Source: an uncultured delta proteobacterium
GTDB lineage: Bacteria; Desulfobacterota; WTBG01; CAIYCZ01; CAIRTM01
Reading direction: 5' to 3'
Assembly: GCA_903911225.1 (NCBI GenBank)
Contig: CAIWCT010000228.1
Span: 1 to 36,488, forward strand
Length of the DNA: 36,488 nt
Part shown: positions 20,642 through 29,733 of the stretch, piece by piece
Layout of the letters: each line of letters opens with the position of its first letter
Position numbering within the stretch: position 1 is the stretch's first letter
Made by a program: the position numbers and the translations under genes
The notes under the pieces: generated by a model
Database searches by the model: none
Seen by the model: the letters and a program-made list of their open reading frames with translations, nothing else
What the model was told of the DNA's origin: nothing

Positions 20642-21712
20642 ATGACATCACTTCAGGGCTCCATAAAAGATTTCGGTGTGGCTGATATTCTGCAGCTTTT
20701 ATCGCAGCAGCAGAAGTCGGGAATTCTGCTTGTTGAGAACGACAGACTGACGGCCGAGATTTATTTTTCAAACGGCACTCTTGTTGATGTTAAGACCCCT
20801 AAAGATACGGATCGACTGGGAGCAATTCTTGTTAAAAGTTCGCTTCTCACGGCCGAGCAGTTCAGACAGGCGTTGGAAAAGCAGAAAAATACGTTTGACC
20901 ATATTTGCAGTATTCTGTTTGCCCAGGGCATTCTCAGCAGGGAGAATTTCGAGCGTATAATCCTTACTTATACCTATGAAATTTTTTATGATATTCTGCA
21001 GTGGCACACGGGAACATACCGTTTTGTTGCGCAGACGGTGACACTGGAGTCAAGCCTCGTGCAGTTGCCGGGTCTGGAATCCATCCTGCTTGATGTGCTG
21101 CGCATGATTGACGAATGGCCGGATATCAAATCTGTTATAAATTCTTTTGATATGCTGTTCGAAAACAACTATGCGGCTCTGCCGGACCTTGATCCCGATG
21201 AGGAGCGCGTGTGCGCTCTGGTTGACGGTAAGCGCAGCGTACAGGACATTATCGATGCCAGTGTTCTGGGAAGTTTTTATGCCTGCAAGACCCTTGTGCT
21301 GCTGCTTGAGCGTGGCGCGATCAGGCTGTTGTCCAAACGGGCTGAAACGCAAGATGACAATAAAAATATATTTTCCCGGGCAGGCATCTCAATAGCCGCA
21401 TGTGGCTGTCTTGCTGGTGTTGTGGCACTGATAGTTTTTATGCCCGGCAGTTTTCTTGAGAGCACTGTTCCTGTATTTGGGCTGCAGAGCGGTGAGAACA
21501 CAGCGCTGCAGCAGGCTTTTGTTTGTGACGAAGCCATGAAGCTTGAAAAAGCATTGGAAATATATCGTCTTACAACTGGAAGCTATCCTGAAACCTTGAA
21601 AAATCTTTCCGACCAGCGGATTCTATCAGCCCAGGATATTGTACGTCTCCAAAAGTATGCTATTGCATACTCCAAAACAAAGGGTTCTTATGCTATAAAG
21701 ATAGGGCCGTAA
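20642..21712 (+). CDS. DUF4388/PATAN-domain protein with one TM and a pseudopilin-like C-terminal segment
   Basis: LQGSIKDFGVADILQLLSQQQKSGILLVENDRLTAEIYFSNGTLVDVKT is PATAN-like. TM CGCLAGVVALIVFMPG, then LEIYRLTTGSYPETLKNLSD. Confidence 0.78.
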   Translation: MTSLQGSIKDFGVADILQLLSQQQKSGILLVENDRLTAEIYFSNGTLVDVKTPKDTDRLGAILVKSSLLTAEQFRQALEKQKNTFDHICSILFAQGILSRENFERIILTYTYEIFYDILQWHTGTYRFVAQTVTLESSLVQLPGLESILLDVLRMIDEWPDIKSVINSFDMLFENNYAALPDLDPDEERVCALVDGKRSVQDIIDASVLGSFYACKTLVLLLERGAIRLLSKRAETQDDNKNIFSRAGISIAACGCLAGVVALIVFMPGSFLESTVPVFGLQSGENTALQQAFVCDEAMKLEKALEIYRLTTGSYPETLKNLSDQRILSAQDIVRLQKYAIAYSKTKGSYAIKIGP

Positions 21713-21725
21713 ATAATCACCAAAG

Positions 21726-21792
21726 CAGGGTTCAGGGGGCGGAGGTCAAACCTATGAACCCTGAATTTATCCCCTTCGTGAATCTTGAATCT
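21726..21792. repeat. Degenerate 7-bp-period intergenic repeat, locus B
   Basis: CAGGGTT CAGGGGG ... TGAACCC TGAATTT ... TGAATCT TGAATCT; GGGTTCA and TGAACCC are inverted. Confidence 0.65.
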
Positions 21793-22710
21793 TTAGATGA
21801 CCTTTAAAAAACGTTCCGCATCAAGGGCTGCCATGCAACCCATGCCGGCTGCTGTGATGGCCTGTTTGTATACCGGGTCAGCTACATCACCTGCGGCAAA
21901 AATGCCGGGGATATTGGTTGTAGATCCCTTGCGCACAGCAATGAATCCCTGCGCGTCAAGCTCAATCTGATTTTGCAAATACGATGTATTGGGTACATGG
22001 CCCAAGGCAAGAAAGATGCCATCACAGGGATGGGCTGTCACCTGTTTTGTTTTGACATTGCGGAGCATGGCGCCGGTGACCGTGTTGCGATCTATGTCCA
22101 TGATATCTTCAATGACGCAATCCCAGATAAATTTTATGTTTGGCGTTGATAGCGCCTTTTGCTGCATGGCCAGTGATGCCCTGAGCTCGGCTCTTCGATG
22201 AACTACGGTAACCGTTGCTGCAAGAGTGCTTAAAAAAATTGCTTCTTCCAATGCCGTGTCACCGCCCCCCACAACCAGAATATCCTTTTTTCTGAAAAAA
22301 AATCCATCACAGGTAGCGCACACCGAAAGCCCGCGTCCCATGAGCTTTTTTTCAACATCCAGGCCGAGCATTCTGGGGGATGCTCCTGTGGCGACAATAG
22401 CGCAGCGGGTTTCAATGTTTTGTGCGTCTGTGACGATCTTAAAAGGGCGGTTCTGGAAATCGACACTGGTAACAAGCCCGGCTGTAAACGCAACATTAAA
22501 GTTTTCGGCCTGTTTGCGCATATCAGCCATGAGCTTTGGGCCATCTATTCCGTCAGGATAGCCGGGCCAGTTTTCAATGACTGTTGTAGTTGTCAGTTGC
22601 CCGCCCGGCTCCAGCCCCTCGATGACCAGCGGAGCTAGGCCGGCCCTTGCAGCGTAGATTGCTGCTGTTAAACCAGCAGGGCCGGATCCTATTATAGTCA
22701 GTTGCTGCAT
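21793..22710 (-). CDS. trxB: Thioredoxin reductase
   Basis: IIGSGPAGLTAAIYAARAGL, SVCATCDGFFFRKKDILVVGGGDTALEEAIFL, IPGIFAAGDVADPVYKQAITAAGMGCMAALDAERFL. GGAGG lies upstream of the ATG at 22710. Confidence 0.95.
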   Translation of the reverse strand: MQQLTIIGSGPAGLTAAIYAARAGLAPLVIEGLEPGGQLTTTTVIENWPGYPDGIDGPKLMADMRKQAENFNVAFTAGLVTSVDFQNRPFKIVTDAQNIETRCAIVATGASPRMLGLDVEKKLMGRGLSVCATCDGFFFRKKDILVVGGGDTALEEAIFLSTLAATVTVVHRRAELRASLAMQQKALSTPNIKFIWDCVIEDIMDIDRNTVTGAMLRNVKTKQVTAHPCDGIFLALGHVPNTSYLQNQIELDAQGFIAVRKGSTTNIPGIFAAGDVADPVYKQAITAAGMGCMAALDAERFLKVI

Positions 22711-22842
22711 ATACGAAGCCTCCATTTCGGTGTTTGAATGTATCGGTCAATGCGTTTTGTCTGAAAATCGGAAAACACCATATCATGAGTTAAAGCGCAA
22801 TACACTGCTAATTTTTACTTATTACAAGGGCCTGCCCGGGCA

Positions 22843-23481
22843 TCAACGTGGCTGGTTTATTGATGTATGAGGTTGAAGATAGCCGCTGTCCAGCAGCGCC
22901 TGTTCAAGCTCAACCACAGAGGAGAATACAATGCCCTGCATGTTTAGCTGTCGCGCTGCGGCTACATTATCGGCAATGTCATCTATATATAGGCACATTG
23001 CCGGAAGGGCGTCTGTTTTTTTAAGGGCTTTTTTGTATATGCCAAAGTCGGGTTTGCAGCAGTGGCACTCATAGGAAAGGATACATGCATCAAAAGCTTC
23101 AAGTACCTTGAAATGTTGTCTGCACCAGTTGAAATGCCAGGGGTTGGTATTGGACAGGCAGAGAAGCCTGTATTGCTGTTTCAAGCGGTTAATAAGCGAT
23201 TCTATGCCTGGTGTGAGGGTGAAAATATCCGACCACAGGCATGCAAAAAGACCAATATCAATTTTCAGGCTAAGCGCTGAACATACAGCATTAAAAAAAG
23301 CTTCAGGCGTCAGGGCTCCGCTGTCGAAACGTTTTTCGAGACCTGCATGAAATATTTTTCTATAAATTTCATCAGGACTCAGGTCGCAATGCAGTGAGGC
23401 ATTACGGCAAAAAACCATGTGGTCAAAGTCGACGATGACTTTGCCAAGATCGAAAATGATGGTGTGCGCCACACTGTTCAT
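22843..23481 (-). CDS. HAD-superfamily (subfamily IA) hydrolase
   Basis: IIFDLGKVIVDFD, LLCLSNTNPWH, CCKPDFGIYKKALKK, CLYIDDIADNVAAARQLNMQGI. Confidence 0.85.
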   Translation of the reverse strand: MNSVAHTIIFDLGKVIVDFDHMVFCRNASLHCDLSPDEIYRKIFHAGLEKRFDSGALTPEAFFNAVCSALSLKIDIGLFACLWSDIFTLTPGIESLINRLKQQYRLLCLSNTNPWHFNWCRQHFKVLEAFDACILSYECHCCKPDFGIYKKALKKTDALPAMCLYIDDIADNVAAARQLNMQGIVFSSVVELEQALLDSGYLQPHTSINQPR

Positions 23482-23616
23482 TTAATTGTCCGTTATAAAG
23501 CGTATTTTTTATATCGGAAATAGCTGAAAATATCTACAGAGAACAAAAAAAAAGTATAAAAGGAGAAAAAGGATTTGTACATCGGAAATTAAATGGGAAG
23601 GGGGTGGGAGTAAAAT

Positions 23617-23693
23617 TGGTGGCGGTGCAGGGACTTGAACCCCGGACACTGCGGATATGAGCCGCATGCTCTAACCAGCTGAGCTACACCGCC
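23617..23693 (-). tRNA. tRNA with anticodon CAU (probably elongator tRNA-Met)
   Basis: Reverse complement GGCGGTGTAGCTCAGCTGGTTAGAGCATGCGGCTCATATCCGCAGTGTCCGGGGTTCAAGTCCCTGCACCGCCACCA folds as a cloverleaf, with anticodon loop CTCATAT and encoded CCA. Confidence 0.9.
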
Positions 23694-23880
23694 ACTTAGA
23701 CTTAATTTTTACATGCTATCATGTTGGGATTTTGAAATCAAGTTCAAAAGTTTTTAAGCTTCAAAGTAGGGTTTTCCGGTCTGAAATTTTAAAAATCTTT
23801 ACAAAAAAAGCAACATAGTATATTAAATTTTTTAACTTTACAGCCCATCATGTGCTCTCCAGGAAAGGCAAAATTCAAGT

Positions 23881-25281
23881 ATGCCAAAACGACTTTTTCG
23901 ACGAAAATTTTTACAACAGATAATTGAAGATTTAGATATCCAGGGGCACATGCTTCATCGGTCACTCAATGCCTTTGACTTGACCGTGCTCGGGGTGGGC
24001 GCCATCGTTGGTGTGGGTATTTTTGTGCTTACCGGAACAGCAGCAGCAAAATATGCGGGCCCCGGGATTATGCTCTCGCTTGTAATCTCGGGCTGCGCGT
24101 GTCTTTTTACAGCTCTGTGCTACGCGGAGTTTGCATCGCTTATGCCGGTTGCAGGCAGCGCTTATAATTATGCGTACGCCACTCTTGGTGAGATGATCGC
24201 ATGGATTATCGGCTGGGATCTCATACTTGAATATATTGTAGCCTGCATAGCTATCTCCATCGGCTGGTCAGGCTATTTTGTTAATATTATGGGAAGCATA
24301 GGCATACACATACCCCCATGGTGCGCAAGCGCTCCGGGCACGACGCCTGAAGCGATAATAAATCTGCCCGCTATACTTGTGGTACTTTCCCTGACAGCGC
24401 TGCTTATACTGGGCATCAAGGAGAGCGTGCGCTTTACGAGCCTTTTGGTTTTTATCAAGTTGATCACGGTACTGGTTTTTGTATCGGTGGGCATGTTTAA
24501 TGTTAAGAGCGCAAACTGGACACCGTTTCTTCCATATGGGTTTAAAGGAGTCATGACGGGTGCGGCCATCATCTTTTTTGCTTATATAGGTTTTGACGCC
24601 ATATCAACAGCAGCCGAGGAGACAAAAAATCCGCAGCGCAATATGCCTATAGGCATCCTTCTATCGCTTTTAATCTGTACGGTGCTCTATATCCTTGTGT
24701 CGGCTGTTCTCACCGGCATGGTTTCCTACAAGGAATTAAATCACCCAGCGCCGGTTGCCCATGCATTGAATCTGGTTGGATATACATGGGGCTCGGCGCT
24801 GGTATCGGTTGGCGCACTTGCCGGCATTACAAGCGTGCTTCTTGTCATGCTTATGGGGCAGCCCCGCATTTTTTTTTCCATGTCGCGCGATGGACTCCTC
24901 TGGCCCTGGATTGCCAAGGTGCATCCCCGGTTCCACACGCCCTACGTAGCCCAGATTCTGACCGGAACGGTAGTTGCGCTGTTTGCCGGTTTTCTTGATA
25001 TCGGCACAGCAGCAGAGCTTTGCAATATCGGGACTTTGTTTGCCTTCTGTATTGTATGCGGCGGTATCGTTGTGCTCAGGCAGACTCATCCGGAAATGAA
25101 ACGAAGTTTTCGCTGCCCGCTTGTGCCGCTGATTCCGCTTCTTGGCATCTGTTTTTGTGCAAGCCTCATGCTTTCTTTGCCGCAGCTTACCTGGATACGG
25201 TTTGCCGTATGGCTCATTGCAGGCCTTACCATCTATTTTTTCTATGGCATTCGTCATAGCCGCATGGCCAGTAAGAGGTGA
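23881..25281 (+). CDS. APC-superfamily amino acid permease (CAT/YfnA-like)
   Basis: SLNAFDLTVLGVGAIVGVGIFVLTGTAAAKYAGPGIMLSLVISG, FFAYIGFDAISTAAEETKNPQRNMPIGI. Confidence 0.92.
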   Translation: MPKRLFRRKFLQQIIEDLDIQGHMLHRSLNAFDLTVLGVGAIVGVGIFVLTGTAAAKYAGPGIMLSLVISGCACLFTALCYAEFASLMPVAGSAYNYAYATLGEMIAWIIGWDLILEYIVACIAISIGWSGYFVNIMGSIGIHIPPWCASAPGTTPEAIINLPAILVVLSLTALLILGIKESVRFTSLLVFIKLITVLVFVSVGMFNVKSANWTPFLPYGFKGVMTGAAIIFFAYIGFDAISTAAEETKNPQRNMPIGILLSLLICTVLYILVSAVLTGMVSYKELNHPAPVAHALNLVGYTWGSALVSVGALAGITSVLLVMLMGQPRIFFSMSRDGLLWPWIAKVHPRFHTPYVAQILTGTVVALFAGFLDIGTAAELCNIGTLFAFCIVCGGIVVLRQTHPEMKRSFRCPLVPLIPLLGICFCASLMLSLPQLTWIRFAVWLIAGLTIYFFYGIRHSRMASKR

Positions 25282-25298
25282 AGTTATTCAGGGAGCCA

Positions 25299-25422
25299 GG
25301 GTTCAGATGTTAGGGAGGCATTTGAGCTACACTTCCTCTTTGTTAATCGTTGGTTGTTGATCCTTGACTGTAAAAGAAAAACTATGAACGATAAACGATG
25401 CACAATTTTGAACCCTTAACCC
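25299..25422. repeat. Degenerate 7-bp-period intergenic repeat, locus C
   Basis: GGGTTCA ... GTTAATC GTTGGTT GTTGATC CTTGACT ... ATGAACG ATAAACG ATGCACA ... TGAACCC TTAACCC. Confidence 0.65.
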
Positions 25423-25487
25423 GGGCTGCACTATATACAGCATAGAGTCCGTACAAACAGGCTTTTTTTAACGGGGATATATTATTT

Positions 25488-26405
25488 ATGTCGTTTTTTA
25501 ATCCGCTGCTGACCATCGCAGGGCTGTGCCTGTTTGAGACCATCTGCAGCATTGATAATGCCATTATTAATGCCGAAGTGCTCGGCACCATGCAGGAGCG
25601 CTCCCGGCGATGGTTTCTTTTCTGGGGTTTGCTGTTTGCGGTTTTTTTTATTCGCGGAGTGCTGCCATGGGTTATCGTATGGGCTGTTGTGCCGGGATTT
25701 GGCCCTGTCGAGGCCCTGACTGCAACATTTTCCAATGATCCTTCCGTGGTAAAAGCCGTTGAGAGTTCAGCCCCGGTTCTGCTTATCGGCGGCGGCACAT
25801 TTTTAGTGCTGCTTTTTTTTCATTGGCTTTTAGTAGAGCCAAAAAACTACGGTCTTCGTTTTGAGCCTTTTTTCAGCAGGTATGATCTCTGGTTTAATGC
25901 AGGCGCTGCACTTGTTCTTGTTGTGCTGGTGTGGCTTGCCCTGCAGAAGAGCTCCATGATGGCCTTCAGCGCTGTGCTTGGCTCCTGCGTATTTTTTATT
26001 ACCAGCGGATTCAAGCAGAATGCTGAAGACCAGGAAAGGCGGCTCATGAAAAAGGGCCTGTCTGATTTCAGCAAGATAGTGTATCTTGAAATTATTGACG
26101 CCACATTCTCCATTGATGGGGTTTTGGGCGCTTTCGCTTTTACCTTGTCTGTTCCCCTCATACTTCTCGGCAATGGGCTGGGCGCTTTTATTGTGCGCCA
26201 GCTCACTGTCGGCAATATTGACAGAATCAAAAAGTATCGTTTTTTGAAAAACGGCGCCATGTACTCTATTTTTGGCCTTGGGCTTATTATGATTGTTGAC
26301 AGCTTCTGTGTTTATGTTCCCCAATGGGTTACCCCTGCTAGTACCTTTATAATCGTCGGGTATTTTTTTGTAAAATCTATAGTTTACAATACACGGGAAA
26401 CATGA
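25488..26405 (+). CDS. DUF475/TerC-like integral membrane protein
   Basis: ETICSIDNAIINAEVL and mirrored EIIDATFSIDGVLGAFAFT motifs; multiple TM helices. Confidence 0.8.
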   Translation: MSFFNPLLTIAGLCLFETICSIDNAIINAEVLGTMQERSRRWFLFWGLLFAVFFIRGVLPWVIVWAVVPGFGPVEALTATFSNDPSVVKAVESSAPVLLIGGGTFLVLLFFHWLLVEPKNYGLRFEPFFSRYDLWFNAGAALVLVVLVWLALQKSSMMAFSAVLGSCVFFITSGFKQNAEDQERRLMKKGLSDFSKIVYLEIIDATFSIDGVLGAFAFTLSVPLILLGNGLGAFIVRQLTVGNIDRIKKYRFLKNGAMYSIFGLGLIMIVDSFCVYVPQWVTPASTFIIVGYFFVKSIVYNTRET

Positions 26406-26571
26406 AAGCACTTCTTTCTCAATGATGGCTGGCTGCACATACAACGGGGCTTTGTTTCTGTTGGATGGGCGCATATTTTAGATGCCTTTTGTGCTTGCCT
26501 AACAGGGTGCTTTACACTATACTGAACAAATTTAATTACGATATTTTTATTGATTTTCTATATAGATAGCC

Positions 26572-27312
26572 ATGCAAATTACAGCTGTCATACCGGCCAG
26601 ATACGGCTCTACGCGGTTTCCCGGAAAACCGCTTGCCAGTATTTGCGGCAAAACCATGATTCAGAGGGTGTATGAAAATGCCCGGCAATGCAGTCTGGTT
26701 GGTCGCGTGGTGGTGGCAACCGACAGTGATGAGATAGCCCGAGCGGTGCAACAATTCGGCGGTGAAGTATGTATGACTTCGAACATGCATGAAACCGGCA
26801 CCGACCGCATCGCAGAGGCCGCGCAAAAACTTGATGCCGATCTCATTGTTAATGTTCAGGGTGATGAACCGCTGTTGCAGCCGCAGGCTATTGAGCTGGC
26901 TGTGAAGCCATTGTTGATAAACCAGCAGATTTCAATGGGGACTTTGAAAGCTCCTATTAAATCCGAGCAGGATATAGAAAATCCCAATATTGTAAAAGTC
27001 GTGACGGATACCCGCGGGCGCGCACTTTATTTTTCGCGTTCAGCCATACCGTTTGTACGAAGCCGGCAGACAGACCTTATAATGTATCGCCATATTGGAC
27101 TCTACGTGTATCGCAGGGACTTTCTTCTTCAATTGACCGGGTTGCCGCAATCAATGCTTGAAAAAGCTGAAAGTCTTGAACAGCTGCGGGCTCTTGAATA
27201 TGGCTTTTGCATTCATGTTGCCGAAACCGACTATGAACCCATCAGTGTTGATGTGCCGGAGGATATCGTAAAGGTAGAGCATGCTTTGCGCCAGCAGGGC
27301 AGGGCTTTGTGA
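26572..27312 (+). CDS. kdsB: 3-deoxy-manno-octulosonate cytidylyltransferase
   Basis: VIPARYGSTRFPGKPLASICGKTMIQRVYE, VVVATDSDEI, NVQGDEPLL. Confidence 0.95.
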   Translation: MQITAVIPARYGSTRFPGKPLASICGKTMIQRVYENARQCSLVGRVVVATDSDEIARAVQQFGGEVCMTSNMHETGTDRIAEAAQKLDADLIVNVQGDEPLLQPQAIELAVKPLLINQQISMGTLKAPIKSEQDIENPNIVKVVTDTRGRALYFSRSAIPFVRSRQTDLIMYRHIGLYVYRRDFLLQLTGLPQSMLEKAESLEQLRALEYGFCIHVAETDYEPISVDVPEDIVKVEHALRQQGRAL

Positions 27313-27349
27313 CAGGCAGAATTGATATATCTGGTTTTAGGGGCGTGCA

Positions 27350-28174
27350 ATGACGACAAAGGAAGTTCAGGCAGGCACTGTAAGTATGGGCGGGGGGCAA
27401 CCCCTTGTTCTCATCGCCGGTCCTTGCGTCATTGAAGGTGAGCGGGAGACATTTGCAGCGGCTGGAAAACTCAAGGAAATTGCACACGCAGCCGGCATAC
27501 CCTTTATTTTTAAAGCTTCCTATGATAAAGCCAACCGCACGTCGCTTAGGTCCTATCGCGGCCCCGGCCTGAAGGCCGGCTTGGAAATTCTTAAGGGTAT
27601 CAAAGATGAATTCAGCCTCCCGATTCTTTCCGATGTTCATCGGTTTGAGCAAATCGGGCCAGCCGCTGAGGTTCTTGATGTGCTGCAAATTCCGGCATTT
27701 TTATGCCGTCAGACAGACTTTATTATTGAGGTTGCCAGCGCGGGAAAAACAGTCAATATTAAAAAGGGGCAGTTTTTGTCGCCCCATGATATGATGCCCG
27801 TGCTTGACAAGGCGCTGTCAAGCGGCAACCACAACATTATTGTAACTGAGCGGGGGGCAAGCTTCGGCTATAATAATCTCGTGGTTGACATGCGTGGTCT
27901 GGTTATTATGCGAAACATGGGTTATCCTGTGGTATTTGATGCAACCCATAGTGTACAGCTGCCGGGTGGGCAGGGGACTGCCTCCGGCGGGGACCGGCAG
28001 TTTGTTGCGCCATTGTCCCGCGCAGCTGTTGCAGCTGGCATAGATGCGCTGTTTCTGGAGGTGCATGAACATCCTGATGCAGCCTTGTGCGACGGACCAA
28101 ACTCCGTGCCGATTGCTGATCTGCCGGAACTGCTCAGGCAAATTTTGAATATTGATAAAGCATGCAAGGGGTAA
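27350..28174 (+). CDS. kdsA: 3-deoxy-8-phosphooctulonate synthase
   Basis: IAGPCVIEGE, FKASYDKANRTSLRSYRGPGL, SDVH, QIPAFLCRQTDF, ERGASFGYNNLVVDMRGL. Confidence 0.95.
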   Translation: MTTKEVQAGTVSMGGGQPLVLIAGPCVIEGERETFAAAGKLKEIAHAAGIPFIFKASYDKANRTSLRSYRGPGLKAGLEILKGIKDEFSLPILSDVHRFEQIGPAAEVLDVLQIPAFLCRQTDFIIEVASAGKTVNIKKGQFLSPHDMMPVLDKALSSGNHNIIVTERGASFGYNNLVVDMRGLVIMRNMGYPVVFDATHSVQLPGGQGTASGGDRQFVAPLSRAAVAAGIDALFLEVHEHPDAALCDGPNSVPIADLPELLRQILNIDKACKG

Positions 28175-28177
28175 ACG

Positions 28178-29140
28178 GTGCTGGATCGGGCAAGGAAAGT
28201 ATTCGCAATAGAAGCCGAGTCGATACTGAAACTGCAGGACAGACTTGATGAAAATTTCATCAAAGCGGTTAATATGCTGCTTGTCTGCACTGGTAAGGTG
28301 ATTGTAATCGGTATAGGAAAATCAGGCATCATCGGTCGTAAAATCGCCTCTACGTTTGCCTGTTCCGGAACACCGGCCTTTTTTTTACATCCTGCCGAGG
28401 GTATTCATGGAGATATCGGCATGATGTCGCCAGACGATGTGGTGCTTGCCATATCCAATAGCGGTGAGACTGATGAAGTGCTTAAGGTGCTGCCCATGGT
28501 TAAACGCATGGGGCTTCCCCTTATCGTGCTTACGGGCAACAGCGAATCAATGCTGGCCCGAAACGGCGACGTAGTGCTTGATATCGGGGTGAAAGAAGAA
28601 GCCTGTATTCTGAACCTCGTGCCCACTGCTTCAACAGCAGCAACTATGGCCATGGGTGATGCTCTTGCCATTTCAGTGCTTGAGCGTCGGGGATTCAATG
28701 AAGAAGATTTCGCCATGCTGCATCCCGGCGGGGCGCTTGGTAAGAAGCTGTTGTTGCGCGTGGAAGATCTCATGCATGTCAGTGATGCCGTGCCCATGGT
28801 GTCTCAAGAGGATTCAATGAAAGTTGTGCTTATTGAGATGACATCCAAACGCATGGGGATAACCGGAGTGTGCGATAGCTGTGAGAATTTTGTTGGCGTT
28901 ATAACAGACGGTGATTTGCGTCGGGCTCTTGAAAAACGCTGTGATATACTTTCGGAAAAAGCCCGGGATGTGATGACCCTGTCTCCTAAAACCGTTACAA
29001 AGAACGCCCTTGCCGCTGCTGCGCTTCGGTTAATGGAGCGGCATGCCATCACATCTCTTTTTGTGCTGTCTGAGGCGGAGCCAAAAAAGGTTGAAGGCCT
29101 TATACATCTTCATGATATACTGAAAGCAGGTATTGTCTGA
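28178..29140 (+). CDS. kdsD: KpsF/GutQ-type arabinose-5-phosphate isomerase (SIS plus CBS domains)
   Basis: GIGKSGIIGRKIASTFACSGTPAFFLHPAEGIHGDIGM, SNSGETDEV, HPGGALGKKLLLRVEDLMH. GTG start. Confidence 0.94.
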   Translation: MLDRARKVFAIEAESILKLQDRLDENFIKAVNMLLVCTGKVIVIGIGKSGIIGRKIASTFACSGTPAFFLHPAEGIHGDIGMMSPDDVVLAISNSGETDEVLKVLPMVKRMGLPLIVLTGNSESMLARNGDVVLDIGVKEEACILNLVPTASTAATMAMGDALAISVLERRGFNEEDFAMLHPGGALGKKLLLRVEDLMHVSDAVPMVSQEDSMKVVLIEMTSKRMGITGVCDSCENFVGVITDGDLRRALEKRCDILSEKARDVMTLSPKTVTKNALAAAALRLMERHAITSLFVLSEAEPKKVEGLIHLHDILKAGIV

Positions 29141-29159
29141 ACCCGTTGGCTGTTAACTG

Positions 29160-29678
29160 ATGGATATTACGCAAAAGGCACAGCTCGTAAAATTGCTTAT
29201 TCTTGATGTCGATGGAGTTATGACCGACGGCAAGGTCGTCTATACCGACAGCGGCGAAGAGTTGAAATTTTTTGACAGCCGTGACGGACACGGCATCAAG
29301 ATGCTTATGCGCACAGGCATAGAGGTTGCAATCATAACCGGGCGGATTTCAAAGGCTGTGGAGCACAGGGCCGCAAATCTGGGAATTGCCATGGTGTATC
29401 AAAAGGCGTTGAATAAAATTGAGGCCTATGAGGAAATTGCTGCTTTGAAAAGCCTTGCCGATACGGAGATCTGTGCCATTGGAGATGATTTGCCCGATAT
29501 ACCTCTTTTGCGCCGGGCAGGGCTTGCGGTAGCCGTACCGGGTGCTGTAGATGAGGTTCGGTTGTCGGCCCATTATACGACACGTCATGCCGGTGGAGAT
29601 GGCGCTGTACGGGAAGTATGTGATCTGATTATGAAGGCGCAGGGCTCGTGGCAAGCCGTTATATCGCGCTATTACTGA
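29160..29678 (+). CDS. kdsC: 3-deoxy-manno-octulosonate-8-phosphate phosphatase (HAD)
   Basis: LLILDVDGVMTDGKVVYTDSGEELKFFDSRDGHGIKML, AIITGRIS, IGDDLPDIPLLRRAGLAVAVPGA. Confidence 0.93.
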   Translation: MDITQKAQLVKLLILDVDGVMTDGKVVYTDSGEELKFFDSRDGHGIKMLMRTGIEVAIITGRISKAVEHRAANLGIAMVYQKALNKIEAYEEIAALKSLADTEICAIGDDLPDIPLLRRAGLAVAVPGAVDEVRLSAHYTTRHAGGDGAVREVCDLIMKAQGSWQAVISRYY

Positions 29679-29733
29679 AGTCCAGCAACTTGTTGAAATG
29701 CATAAATGCTTTGTAATACTTTGTGAGACCTGA

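Noticed and set aside
24736-25257. 173-aa minus-strand ORF antisense to the APC permease
   Set aside because: Antisense artefact of a well-supported transporter gene.
25830-26474. 214-aa minus-strand ORF antisense to the DUF475/TerC-like gene
   Set aside because: Mirror of a strongly hydrophobic coding frame with conserved motifs; no independent support.
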